DNA of 64,000 nucleotides from the NCBI GenBank assembly GCA_947090635.1, contig CAMUOM010000001.1:62001-126000 (forward strand), given 5' to 3'. This DNA is from an uncultured Candidatus Saccharibacteria bacterium (GTDB lineage Bacteria; Patescibacteriota; Saccharimonadia; Saccharimonadales; Saccharimonadaceae). Below are positions 1-8,657 of the stretch, piece by piece. Under the pieces are notes generated by a model that searched no databases, was not told the DNA's origin, and saw nothing but the letters and a program-made list of their open reading frames with translations. The translations under genes were made by a program, and so were the position numbers. Position 1 is the stretch's first letter; every line of letters begins with the position of its first letter.

Positions 1-1
1 T

Positions 2-1039
2 CTACGCACGCTCCAATATCAAACCCGTGAAAAACAACTTAAAAAAGCACGTGAAAGCCTTGAGGTATTTGGCCCGCTCGCCGACCGACTCAATATGGGG
101 CGAGTACGCGTTGAGATTGAAGACTTAAGCTTTAAATACCTCGCACCAAAACGCTATGAAAAATTACGCGCCTTAATTGACCGAAGAATCAGCGAAAGCA
201 AACAGACTATCGACCAAGTTCGTAATGAAGTAAGCAAAAAGTTGGCCGAAGAAAAAATCCCTTGTCATGTAGAAGGGCGTATTAAGTCAGTTTATTCACT
301 TCATAAAAAGTTGACCAAACACTCTGATATTAACGACATCTACGACCTCATGGCACTACGTGTTATCACCGACGACGTCTCATCTTGCTATCTCGTACTC
401 GGCTTACTTCACCAGATGTATACTCCAATGCCTGGGCGCATCAAAGACTATATTGCGCGGCCAAAAACTAACGGCTATCAGTCGCTACACACTACAGTGA
501 CTACACCAGAAGGTCAAGTCGTAGAGTTCCAGATCCGCACTAAACAAATGCATGAATACGCCGAACGTGGTCTTGCTGCGTCATTCCATTACAATGAGCA
601 AAAGCTAACCGATACCTACAAGCGCGGCGGACTGGCGCCTCTGCCAGCTAACCTAAACTGGATTCACGAGCTCCAAGTAGCTGCCGCTAAGTTGCGTGCC
701 GGTAAGCAAGTCAACTTTGACGCCTTTAAGGTCAACCTATTCTCCGACCGCATTTTCGTCTATTCACCACGTGGCGACATCTTCGACTTGCCATCTGGCG
801 CCTTGCCACTCGACTTTGCCTACCAAGTTCACTCCGACGTAGCCGCCAAGGCTGCTGGCTTTATGGTTAATGGGCGACTGGTTAAGTTCGATACACCACT
901 TAAGTCAGGCGATGTCGTAGAAGTAATTACACGCAAAAATGTCATTCCGCACCTTGATTGGCTAAATAAAATCGCCACCGGTCGTGCACGACGCAAGTTG
1001 CGCAATCAGCTCAGTAAAAATAGCCAGATTAATCAGTAA
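2..1039 (+). CDS. rel: Rel/SpoT-type (p)ppGpp synthetase/hydrolase, 5' end outside window
   Basis: This is the C-terminal part of a RelA/SpoT homologue that makes (and probably degrades) the alarmone (p)ppGpp. The frame is open from base 2, so the gene enters from the left. The first visible residues (RTLQYQTREKQ) match the end of the HD hydrolase domain. The synthetase domain follows, with RIKD-YIA-PK-NGYQSLHT and QIRT-MHEYAE-G motifs. The RxKD form is typical of bifunctional enzymes, whereas EFDD marks monofunctional RelA. A TGS domain follows, and the protein ends soon after DWLNKIATGRARRKLRN. The helical, zinc/CC and ACT regulatory domains of long RSH proteins are therefore missing. Confidence 0.93.
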   Translation, partial: LRTLQYQTREKQLKKARESLEVFGPLADRLNMGRVRVEIEDLSFKYLAPKRYEKLRALIDRRISESKQTIDQVRNEVSKKLAEEKIPCHVEGRIKSVYSLHKKLTKHSDINDIYDLMALRVITDDVSSCYLVLGLLHQMYTPMPGRIKDYIARPKTNGYQSLHTTVTTPEGQVVEFQIRTKQMHEYAERGLAASFHYNEQKLTDTYKRGGLAPLPANLNWIHELQVAAAKLRAGKQVNFDAFKVNLFSDRIFVYSPRGDIFDLPSGALPLDFAYQVHSDVAAKAAGFMVNGRLVKFDTPLKSGDVVEVITRKNVIPHLDWLNKIATGRARRKLRNQLSKNSQINQ

Positions 1040-1050
1040 TCACCAAAATT

Positions 1051-1080
1051 AATAAGCGCCCCGTAAGGCGCTTATTTTGT
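1051..1080. terminator. Intrinsic terminator between convergent rel and ppa
   Basis: A perfect 10-bp stem (aataagcgcc / ggcgcttatt) with a 6-base loop is followed by TTGTT. It lies between two genes that read toward each other and can serve both strands. Confidence 0.8.
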
Positions 1081-1092
1081 TAACTAAACTTA

Positions 1093-1620
1093 TTAGCGAT
1101 TTGCCCAGCGCTGCTGTGCTTCACGAATCACCGCTTTAGCAGCATTTAGACCTTCAATACCCTTGACTTCAGTTGAACCAGGCTTCTTAAGGTCCTTATA
1201 GTGTGCAAAATGAAACTCAATTTGCTTCTTTAGCTGCGCTGGGACGTCGTCAATCGTCTGATACTTATTACCAGTCTCACGGTCATCGGCTGGAACAACA
1301 ATCACTTTGTCATCCACTTCGCCACCATCAACAAACTTCAATACACCCAAAACGCGAGCTTCTACAACCACACCAGTTGGCAACGGGTCATCAGTCAAGA
1401 TTAAAGCGTCTAGTTCGTCGCCATCTTCATCTAATGTCTGCGGAATAAACCCATAATTGGTTGGCTTAGCAAATACCTTTGGCTCTACACGATCGAGTGC
1501 CATCACTTTTTTATTGCGACGCCACTCAATTTTATTGTTGCTACCCTTTGGGATTTCATTTACTACATTGATAATACCAGCATCGACATCGCCAGCATCA
1601 AATACTTCGTTCCAGTCCAT
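1093..1620 (-). CDS. ppa: Inorganic pyrophosphatase (family I)
   Basis: Soluble pyrophosphatase that hydrolyses PPi to phosphate and so pulls forward aminoacylation and nucleotide polymerisation. The 175-aa length is normal for family I. The metal-binding signature is seen as DEDGDELDALI, preceded by NYGFIPQT, with further acidic residues at VPADDRETGNKY. The start follows an AGAAGGAG ribosome site. The gene starts 21 bases after the stop of the upstream hypothetical gene, so the two probably share a transcript. Confidence 0.96.
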   Translation of the reverse strand: MDWNEVFDAGDVDAGIINVVNEIPKGSNNKIEWRRNKKVMALDRVEPKVFAKPTNYGFIPQTLDEDGDELDALILTDDPLPTGVVVEARVLGVLKFVDGGEVDDKVIVVPADDRETGNKYQTIDDVPAQLKKQIEFHFAHYKDLKKPGSTEVKGIEGLNAAKAVIREAQQRWANR

Positions 1621-1641
1621 AAATCTCCTTCTGTTATAGGG

Positions 1642-2373
1642 CTATTTTACCATACCTGACTCAGTACGGCCAAATTCGTCACGTGATTTAATTGATTTAA
1701 CTTCGTCCTCAGTATCATGCTTAAATTTCTGAATATCATCATAAATTTTTGCTGCTTCACGCGCCGCTTCCTCAGACTGAGATTTAGCGGTATTAGCCTT
1801 CTCCATTACAGTACGAACAATGTTTTGCGCATCATCAAACTTCGGTACCCGGCCACCAGCAGGCGCTTGGTCAATAAATTCATTGGCTGACTCAGGAATT
1901 GCAATATCATCAGTGTGATTCTTAACCGTCTCATCAATTGATTTTAATAGAGCCTGCACTGCCACTAGGGCTCGTGCTACGGTAGCATCATATTCGCTAG
2001 TATATGTCTTAATGAAGTCGAGCTTAACTGGGTCGGTTACGTTAAAGGTAGTATCCACTGGTGTCTGAATAACACTCGGCACAGCTGGTTCTACTGTTGG
2101 CTCTGGCTCTGGAGTGGGAGCTGGTTCATCTTGAATCTCACTAAAGTTACCAACCTTAGATTTATCGCTGGTATTAATTGTCTCATTAGTAACCAGCTCT
2201 TCTCGCTTGCCGTCAACACTAATTGTGTCATTACCTAGACCATATCCAGCCAACGGGTCAATATTAAAATCAGTCGTAGTCGAATTTAACACTGGTTGAC
2301 TAGTAGTCGCATTATTAGTAGCTTGCGCTACCGTACTAGCACTTCCGCTAGTAAATACTGATGGTATATCCAC
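1642..2373 (-). CDS. Hypothetical low-complexity, coiled-coil protein
   Basis: I do not recognise this 243-aa protein. It has a Thr/Asn/Ser-rich N-terminus, then a Pro-Glu linker (EPAPTPEPEPTVEP), and a C-terminal alpha-helical, Glu/Lys/Ala-rich stretch likely to form coiled coil. There is no signal peptide or membrane segment and there are no cysteines. The start is supported by GGGAGG just upstream. It is the first gene of a probable two-gene operon with ppa. The composition suggests a structural or scaffolding protein, but nothing in the sequence shows this. Confidence 0.7.
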   Translation of the reverse strand: MDIPSVFTSGSASTVAQATNNATTSQPVLNSTTTDFNIDPLAGYGLGNDTISVDGKREELVTNETINTSDKSKVGNFSEIQDEPAPTPEPEPTVEPAVPSVIQTPVDTTFNVTDPVKLDFIKTYTSEYDATVARALVAVQALLKSIDETVKNHTDDIAIPESANEFIDQAPAGGRVPKFDDAQNIVRTVMEKANTAKSQSEEAAREAAKIYDDIQKFKHDTEDEVKSIKSRDEFGRTESGMVK

Positions 2374-2441
2374 ATGCCCTCCCTAAGTTATCTTGTAAAT
2401 ATAATAGCACAAGCATATTATGCTATGCAAGTTATTTTTGG

Positions 2442-2447
2442 TATAAT
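2442..2447 (+). promoter_or_regulatory. -10 box of a leaderless-type promoter (PLD gene)
   Basis: TATAAT ends six bases before the ATG at 2454. There is no Shine-Dalgarno sequence, so transcription probably starts at or next to the start codon. Confidence 0.75.
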
Positions 2448-2453
2448 ATAAGT

Positions 2454-3455
2454 ATGTTGCACGCAACACCAAAACTATTGTTGCCAAAAGACTATATTGA
2501 GGATGTGACAAATTGCGCCCAAAAAGCTCAGGCTCGCATTTACCTAACTAGTCTAACTCTTTTTGAAGATGGCGCCACCCAACCATTAATTGATGCCCTA
2601 ATCGCCGCCGCAAAACGCGGAGTTGATGTACATGTCATGGCTGATTTTATGACTTTTATGTACGCCGAACAACACACACGCAATATTTGTAAATTCCTTA
2701 CCGGAGCCACTAGCCGTAAATCCGATCAAATTCGCAAACAACTAATCGAAGCGGGCGCAAAATTCTCTTGGCTTGGTTGCTATAATGTGCCACTTTGTAT
2801 TGGCCGCACCCACTCAAAATGGTGCGTCATCGACGACACTGTATTCACGTTCGGCGGTGTCAATGCTGAAGGTGTAGCCGTAACCAAGCAAGCTGATTAT
2901 ATGTTCAAGCTAATTGATGCGCGCCTAGCGACAAAACTAGTTGCCGAACAACTAGACATCGAAGCCATCAATCAGAATCCCAAACACCGCATCAATAAAT
3001 CATTCAAATTGCCCTATGGAACCGTATTAATCGATAGCGGCAAAATGAACCGTTCACTAATTTACCGGCGCACACTTCAACTAGCTCAAAAGGCCAACCA
3101 CGTCACTCTAGTGTCTCAATACTGCCCAAGCGGTAAACTTGGTAAAGAAATTGCTCGCAAATCAGCTGAGGTTTATTTTAACCGTAAATCCCTTGCTGAC
3201 AGTAAACTTAATAAAATACTTATTGGTTCATCGAAACTTGTTGCCAGTATGCACAACCTCTACACGCGCGACCGTTACATTCATGCCAAATTTGCCATTT
3301 TTACCATGCCAGATGGTAACAAGGTAGCTATTACTGGTTCACACAACTTTACTACTGCCGGCTCATTCTTTGGCACTAGAGAAATCGCACTCGAAACTAC
3401 TGATAATAGAATTATCAATCAACTCGAACACTTTCTTGAGACTGAAATTAAATAA
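2454..3455 (+). CDS. Phospholipase D/cardiolipin synthase-family protein
   Basis: A 333-aa protein with two PLD (HKD) half-domains. The first motif is complete (HSKWCVID...GGVN at about residue 120). The second reads HAKFAIF...GSHNF near the C-terminus, where the usual Asp is shifted or absent. Cardiolipin synthases of this family join two phosphatidylglycerols; nucleases and transphosphatidylases share the fold. No membrane segment is visible, unlike classical ClsA. An upstream in-frame ATG at 2361 exists, but the TATAAT at 2442 sits between the two. ATG 2454 (MLHATPK) is therefore the likely start. Confidence 0.85.
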   Translation: MLHATPKLLLPKDYIEDVTNCAQKAQARIYLTSLTLFEDGATQPLIDALIAAAKRGVDVHVMADFMTFMYAEQHTRNICKFLTGATSRKSDQIRKQLIEAGAKFSWLGCYNVPLCIGRTHSKWCVIDDTVFTFGGVNAEGVAVTKQADYMFKLIDARLATKLVAEQLDIEAINQNPKHRINKSFKLPYGTVLIDSGKMNRSLIYRRTLQLAQKANHVTLVSQYCPSGKLGKEIARKSAEVYFNRKSLADSKLNKILIGSSKLVASMHNLYTRDRYIHAKFAIFTMPDGNKVAITGSHNFTTAGSFFGTREIALETTDNRIINQLEHFLETEIK

Positions 3456-3476
3456 TTTAATCTTTAGTAATTTAAA

Positions 3477-3506
3477 TAGAGGCTGAATCGTGTCAGCCTC
3501 TATAAA
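3477..3506. terminator. Bidirectional intrinsic terminator
   Basis: A perfect 10-bp stem (tagaggctga / tcagcctcta) with a 6-base loop lies between the convergent PLD and FKBP genes. A/T-rich tails are present on both sides. Confidence 0.7.
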
Positions 3507-3519
3507 ATCAACTACTTAA

Positions 3520-4140
3520 TTAATTTTGTTTTTGTGTCAGGTCAACAATTGATACTACAAACTTAAGTGGTGAATTAGGAGCAATTCCTGCCGTACCCTC
3601 TTTACCATATGCCATGTCAGCCGGAATGGTCAATAGATACGTACCACCAACACGACGTCCCGTTAGACCTTCTTGCCAGCCCTTAATTACTTGACCAAGA
3701 CTAAATTTGGCTGCTTCTAGATTGCCACCAACATTAGTACTATCAAATATCTTACCGTCTGCAGTCCAACCGGTGTAATTAGCGCTAATCGTATCACCAG
3801 CGCTTACTGTCGCACCAGTACCTTCTTGGAGTACATCAACTTTCAAACTGGTCACTGAATTAGCATCAAACTTGCCAACTTGATTCTCATGGCCAGGCAA
3901 TGGCTTTAATGATTTTTGACGTTCCTCTTGCATCTTCTCAGCCATTTGTCGTTGTTTATCTAATTTCTCCTTATAATCAGCCATTATTTTATCATTAACT
4001 ATCTTATTTGAATCAGTCTTTGGTAGTAGCGATGCAATAATCATCGACGCAAAACCAACTACCGTAAATACTACCATCATGATGGCAACAATCCAAATCG
4101 CCACGCGCTCTTTTATTGGTGTTTTATCGTATGAACTCAT
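3520..4140 (-). CDS. Membrane-anchored FKBP-type peptidyl-prolyl isomerase
   Basis: A 206-aa protein with a short cytoplasmic N-terminus and one membrane segment (about residues 13-40). A charged coiled-coil stalk (KEKLDKQRQMAEKMQEERQ) follows, then a C-terminal FKBP domain. The domain shows YTGW, GKIFDST, GQVIKGWQEGL and IPADMAYG, as in active FKBPs. It probably assists folding of proteins outside the membrane. It is the last gene of pheS-pheT-FKBP, starts 14 bases after the pheT stop, and has an AGGAGG ribosome site. Confidence 0.92.
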   Translation of the reverse strand: MSSYDKTPIKERVAIWIVAIMMVVFTVVGFASMIIASLLPKTDSNKIVNDKIMADYKEKLDKQRQMAEKMQEERQKSLKPLPGHENQVGKFDANSVTSLKVDVLQEGTGATVSAGDTISANYTGWTADGKIFDSTNVGGNLEAAKFSLGQVIKGWQEGLTGRRVGGTYLLTIPADMAYGKEGTAGIAPNSPLKFVVSIVDLTQKQN

Positions 4141-4154
4141 TTTTCCTCCTATTA

Positions 4155-6656
4155 TTATACAATTTTAGCATTAATTTGGCTGGCATTTTTCTCTAACCGA
4201 TGCATTAAAACAGCCACTTCCTTAGTATCTACTGTCTTAGCTCGATCATAGAATTCAATATGCAACGTTATATTACGTTCATCCTCGGCTGGCGTAAAAA
4301 TATCGCCCGGCGTAACTTCGATAGCCAACTCACTATTTGCTAACTGCTTCAAAGTGTAATCCATTACTTCTGCAAACGTAACTGCAGTCGGTACACGATA
4401 GGTAATATCACGTGCCGTACCCTGATAACGTAACACTGGAGTATAGCGTTTAGTAGTCAACTGCTTGGCGGTTAACTGATCGGTGAATAGACGAAATGCC
4501 GCAACATGCTCAGGTAGCTTGAAGTCGCGACGCACATCAGCCTTTAACTCGCCCACCACACCAATCAAAACCTTTCCTAGATACAGTGCAGCTGAACGAA
4601 GTGGCTCAAATAAGTCGTTACTAGCATCTAATGATGCAGCTAGCTGGTCTAACCGCACATAAGTCACATCATTGTGCCCTAAGACATAATTCACTACCTG
4701 CTTTGCTTGATAAAATGCCGAATAGTCATTATTCTTTGCTACGACGACACCGCTAACCTCTGGGAATTCTGCTGGCAAGCTTGGCTCATCTGGATCCATT
4801 TGCCCCTTACGATGCACCTTTCCCGCCTCAAATAACATAAAGTTATCGTAATTGGCCCGTAAATTATCGCGCGCCGACTCCAATAGCTCCGGCAGCAAAC
4901 TACGCCGATAATACTGTAAGTCGGGTGAAATAGCATTAACAATGCGGTAAGCTAAATCACAACGGTCGTGCGTAGCCGCAAATAGCTCCTTTGGAATAAA
5001 TGAATAACGTAGCACCTCATTGCCGCCCTGCTCACGCAAACGGTCCAAGATTGCCCGCCTTGTCGCGTACAGCGGATTCATTGGCACTGCGCTAAAATCG
5101 CGCCGTGGCACAGTCAAAGCAATATTGTCATAACCATTAACTCGGCCGATATCCTCAATAATATCTTCTCTGATGTTGTTATCTGGTCGCCACCATGGGA
5201 TGGTAACTGTTACATTATCATCTACTACCACTGAATCGTACTGCAAATTTTCTAACGTACGCCGCACCAGGTCAGCGCTATACGGCTCACCGTGAAAGGT
5301 GCCCAAAGTATCTGTCACTAGCTGCAACGGGAAAGTTACTTTACGCGATACCACCGTAGCGTCACCAGCCTCCGCAACTTCACTCGCCACAGTAGCACCA
5401 GCATACTGACGTAGTAATGCTACAGCGCGCACTAATACTGGATGATTAAGCGGCGCCGGCTGCCCCTTCGTGAAGCGCGTAATAGCTTCACTAAAAATAC
5501 CATGCCTAAATTGCGTATTGCGCAAATTATAGAGGTTAAATGTCGCCGACTCAAGCAAAACGCGCTTTGTTTGCACATCAACCTCAGTAGACTTACCGCC
5601 CATTGCACCGGCCAATGCAACTGGCACGTTATTGGCGGTGTCACCAGCGCAAATCACAATATCTTTACTAGTTAAAGTAACCTCTTTGTCATCAAGTAGC
5701 ACTAGCTTTTCGCCATCGCGCGCCGCACGCACTACAACATCAGGCTGACCAGTCGGCGAAACCGCAATAAATTTATCAAGGTCAAAAGCGTGTAATGGCT
5801 GGCCGCTTTCGAGCATCAATAGATTTGTTAAGTCAACTACCGCCGTCGTACTACGCACCCCATTACGACCAAGACGTGAACGAAGTTTAAGTGGCAAAGT
5901 CGCCGTCGCATCAACTTGCGACAAAGCAACACATTCATAATGCGGACACAACTCCGTATCAGCAATCATCACACGTGGCATAACCTCTTGATGGTCTACC
6001 GTCTGAGTAACTGCCAAATCATTAAACCAAGCTGGCACGCGCGCCGATTGGCCTAGAATCGCCGCCACTTCGCGCGCAAAACCAATCATGCCAAAGCAAT
6101 CTGGACGATGTGTCAAACTCTTATTCTCAACTTCCAAAAGTGTATCATCCAGATCCAGTAGCTCAACTAGTGGCTCGCCAATGTACGCTTTAGGGTCATC
6201 TACCTCAAGAATACCATCGTGCTCATCCCATAAATCTAGTTCCGCTGGGCTAGCCATCATCCCCTGACTTAGTACACCGCGCAGCTTACGAGCACTCAAA
6301 GTCAGCTCGTCTTCCTTGCCATAACTTGCCGGCACGATAGTCTTTGGTGGCAACCATACCGCCTTCATTCCGGCATGCACATTAGGTGCACCGCAAACCA
6401 CTTGCACCGTACCGTCATCGTTTCGTGGCACATCAGGCGTCGCACCACCATCATCAATCTGACAAACATGTAAGTGGTCACTATTGGGATGGTCGATAGC
6501 CGTTTTTACTTCAACCACTACTGCACCTTGATAGTGCGCCGCCAAGTCAGTCGTACTCTCAATTTCAACTAGCAGACGGCCAATTTTATCAGCTAACTCA
6601 GCCGGCGCTAGGTTAATATCAACATATTGTTTTAACCAATTTACTGAAATAATCAT
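4155..6656 (-). CDS. pheT: Phenylalanyl-tRNA synthetase beta subunit
   Basis: An 833-aa beta chain of the heterotetrameric PheRS. In order it contains the N-terminal core (MIISVNWLKQYVDI), the tRNA-binding OB insert (VVVEVKTAIDHPNSDHLHVC), B3/B4 editing and B5 modules, the catalytic-like core (RPDNNIREDIIEDIGRVNGYDNI) and the C-terminal FDX-ACB anticodon-binding domain (TARDITYRVP). Full family length. It lies nine bases after pheS with an AAGGAG site. Confidence 0.97.
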   Translation of the reverse strand: MIISVNWLKQYVDINLAPAELADKIGRLLVEIESTTDLAAHYQGAVVVEVKTAIDHPNSDHLHVCQIDDGGATPDVPRNDDGTVQVVCGAPNVHAGMKAVWLPPKTIVPASYGKEDELTLSARKLRGVLSQGMMASPAELDLWDEHDGILEVDDPKAYIGEPLVELLDLDDTLLEVENKSLTHRPDCFGMIGFAREVAAILGQSARVPAWFNDLAVTQTVDHQEVMPRVMIADTELCPHYECVALSQVDATATLPLKLRSRLGRNGVRSTTAVVDLTNLLMLESGQPLHAFDLDKFIAVSPTGQPDVVVRAARDGEKLVLLDDKEVTLTSKDIVICAGDTANNVPVALAGAMGGKSTEVDVQTKRVLLESATFNLYNLRNTQFRHGIFSEAITRFTKGQPAPLNHPVLVRAVALLRQYAGATVASEVAEAGDATVVSRKVTFPLQLVTDTLGTFHGEPYSADLVRRTLENLQYDSVVVDDNVTVTIPWWRPDNNIREDIIEDIGRVNGYDNIALTVPRRDFSAVPMNPLYATRRAILDRLREQGGNEVLRYSFIPKELFAATHDRCDLAYRIVNAISPDLQYYRRSLLPELLESARDNLRANYDNFMLFEAGKVHRKGQMDPDEPSLPAEFPEVSGVVVAKNNDYSAFYQAKQVVNYVLGHNDVTYVRLDQLAASLDASNDLFEPLRSAALYLGKVLIGVVGELKADVRRDFKLPEHVAAFRLFTDQLTAKQLTTKRYTPVLRYQGTARDITYRVPTAVTFAEVMDYTLKQLANSELAIEVTPGDIFTPAEDERNITLHIEFYDRAKTVDTKEVAVLMHRLEKNASQINAKIV

Positions 6657-6665
6657 CCCGTCTCC

Positions 6666-7688
6666 TTAATTAAACTTCCTTAAGAATGCTAATTTACCCG
6701 ATTCAAAGTGACGCAAATCTTCAATACCATATTTCAACATCACTAATCGCTCTAGGCCACCACCCCAAGCAAAGCCACGATACTTAGTCGGATCGATACC
6801 AGCCTCTTTTAACACATTCGGATGTAGCATACCACAACCCAACATCTCCAGCCATTCGCCACCCTTACCGCCGCCGCCTAAAGCTGCCGGCTTTTCAATA
6901 GCAAATTCTAAGCTCGGCTCTGTAAACGGGAAGTATCCCGGCTGCGTCTTAATACGTAACCGCTGGCCATAATAAGCTTCAAAGAAGTTAGCTAGCAGCC
7001 CCAGCATTTGACCAAGACTAGCATCACGCGACACATATACACCTTCAAACTGATTAAACGTATGGTCATGTGTCACATCAGCATCCTCATTGCGAAACAC
7101 GCGACCGTAATGAATCTCGGCAATCGCTTCACCAGCTTCCAATTTAGCTAAGCCATTTTTAAGCGTACGATTCTCCATTGCCGTAGTATGAGCCGGTGGA
7201 ATATAGCCCTCCTCGGTGCGGAAAGTATCATAGCCATCACGCGCAGGATGATTCGGCGGAAAGTTAAGACTTGTAAACATATGGTAGTCATCATCAATTT
7301 GCCGCGCTTCGTTGCATTCAAAACCCATCCGCATAAAGATATCAACTACCGACTTTAGCTCATCAGTCAACGGATGTAACGTACCCTGCTCAACCGGTAA
7401 AGCCTGTGGATGCGGCTTAATTTTACCCATCGCACTAGAGTCAAATGGCGCTGTCACATCGAGTGGTTCCACACTAGCATTTAATTTAGCCGCCTCATAA
7501 TCTGCCGCAAGCTTGGTCAATTCTTGCTTTAGCTGATTAATTTTACGGCCAAATTCCGCTCGCTCCGCCTGCGGCAAGGTTGCAATTTGCCGATATAAGT
7601 CCTTCAGTTCCGGCGCTTTCAGTACTTCGCTTGGATTCTCCTGCTGTGCGCGCGCCAGCAATAACTTTCTCGCTTCCTCTAAGTTCAT
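6666..7688 (-). CDS. pheS: Phenylalanyl-tRNA synthetase alpha subunit
   Basis: A 340-aa catalytic alpha chain that charges tRNA-Phe. It has an N-terminal coiled-coil arm, then class II motifs: motif 2 around GRVFRNEDADVTHDHTFNQFEG and motif 3 as WGGGLERLVMLKYGI. It heads the pheS-pheT-FKBP operon. The start has no Shine-Dalgarno but has TAAAAT six bases upstream. Confidence 0.97.
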   Translation of the reverse strand: MNLEEARKLLLARAQQENPSEVLKAPELKDLYRQIATLPQAERAEFGRKINQLKQELTKLAADYEAAKLNASVEPLDVTAPFDSSAMGKIKPHPQALPVEQGTLHPLTDELKSVVDIFMRMGFECNEARQIDDDYHMFTSLNFPPNHPARDGYDTFRTEEGYIPPAHTTAMENRTLKNGLAKLEAGEAIAEIHYGRVFRNEDADVTHDHTFNQFEGVYVSRDASLGQMLGLLANFFEAYYGQRLRIKTQPGYFPFTEPSLEFAIEKPAALGGGGKGGEWLEMLGCGMLHPNVLKEAGIDPTKYRGFAWGGGLERLVMLKYGIEDLRHFESGKLAFLRKFN

Positions 7689-7694
7689 AGTACT

Positions 7695-7700
7695 ATTTTA
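7695..7700 (-). promoter_or_regulatory. -10 box, leaderless-type promoter of pheS
   Basis: TAAAAT, then AGTACT, then the pheS ATG. The spacing of six bases leaves no room for a 5' leader. The box sits in the 18-base gap after the upstream gene. Confidence 0.75.
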
Positions 7701-7706
7701 CCACCG

Positions 7707-8336
7707 TTAGCGAATCGCCTCAAACTGCTGCTGAAACTCTGTCTTTTTCTTATTTACGTAGTCACGAGCAGTATTAATCGAACGATAACTACACGACAGG
7801 GCTGCGTCGCCCTCTTTGCTTAAATCTTTATAGTTAACACTATTTGTCGCTGTATCTTTAAACTTACGCATCACACTCAAACATTTACTGTTATCGTTAG
7901 GTAATTTACTAATACTATCGATTGCATCGTCAATTTTATTAATAAATTTGCCGCTAAGCGTTTTATCTTTCGAAACACCTTTATTAAAATCTTCAGCCCA
8001 ATCAGAATAAACACTGTTAGCCTTATTAAAATTCTGCACATCACTAATCAATTTCTGATAAATTGATTGCAGCTGATCCATTTGCACATAGCCCTTTGCT
8101 AGCTCGCGAATCACGGGCAACTTTGCTATCACAATATTACGTAGTTCTGCTGGACGAGTCAGCGCCTTGCCCGACACTACTGCCCCATACTGCGTATGCA
8201 CATCCAACCGATACTGGTCCAACGCCATGCGCGTGTCTCGTACTATGTAAACTGACACACATAAAATCACTGCTATAAAGAACAATAACCAACCAAGAGT
8301 TATTTTTTGCCAACGTTTAAAAACAAACTTCGCCAT
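7707..8336 (-). CDS. Membrane-anchored hypothetical protein
   Basis: A 209-aa protein with one N-terminal membrane helix (about residues 12-33, preceded by KRWQK) and a long helical extracytoplasmic part with two cysteines (NDNSKCLSV, ALSCSYRS). These could form a disulfide. It resembles the helical LemA/septation-type topology but has no recognisable motif. It overlaps the upstream tail-anchored gene by one base (TAATG) and has GAGGAG just before the start. The pair is therefore translationally linked. Confidence 0.75.
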   Translation of the reverse strand: MAKFVFKRWQKITLGWLLFFIAVILCVSVYIVRDTRMALDQYRLDVHTQYGAVVSGKALTRPAELRNIVIAKLPVIRELAKGYVQMDQLQSIYQKLISDVQNFNKANSVYSDWAEDFNKGVSKDKTLSGKFINKIDDAIDSISKLPNDNSKCLSVMRKFKDTATNSVNYKDLSKEGDAALSCSYRSINTARDYVNKKKTEFQQQFEAIR

Positions 8337-8563
8337 TATCTCCTCACAAATAATGCTGCCAATATTATCACAACCGCAATAGCAACAATCGTTACAACTA
8401 CTCCCCAGGGACTGCGTGCATCATCATGCTCAGTTTGCTCTACACGTTTATTATTATGTTCACCCAATTCATGCTGCGCGCGCTGACGCTTTTCTTCTAA
8501 TTCAGCCCTAATTCGCTTCTGAAGCTCAGTCTTTTCTTCAGTACTATCGTATACAATAGACAT
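8336..8563 (-). CDS. Small tail-anchored hypothetical protein
   Basis: A 75-aa protein that is charged and helical (EEKTELQKRIRAELEEKRQRA), followed by one C-terminal membrane helix and RR at the end. This is the layout of a tail-anchored protein. A longer start at 8599 is possible, but TATAAT ends seven bases before ATG 8563, so that start is preferred. The downstream membrane-anchored gene overlaps its stop, suggesting the two proteins work together. Confidence 0.72.
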   Translation of the reverse strand: MSIVYDSTEEKTELQKRIRAELEEKRQRAQHELGEHNNKRVEQTEHDDARSPWGVVVTIVAIAVVIILAALFVRR

Positions 8564-8570
8564 ATGCATA

Positions 8571-8576
8571 ATTATA
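8571..8576 (-). promoter_or_regulatory. -10 box, leaderless-type promoter
   Basis: TATAAT ends seven bases before the ATG at 8563; no Shine-Dalgarno is present. Confidence 0.65.
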
Positions 8577-8657
8577 TCACAAAATTTAACCTTGTACATT
8601 TACCCTAAAATGCGTTAAAATAGTAATCGTAATTTAATCAAAAGGAGGGATTAAAAC

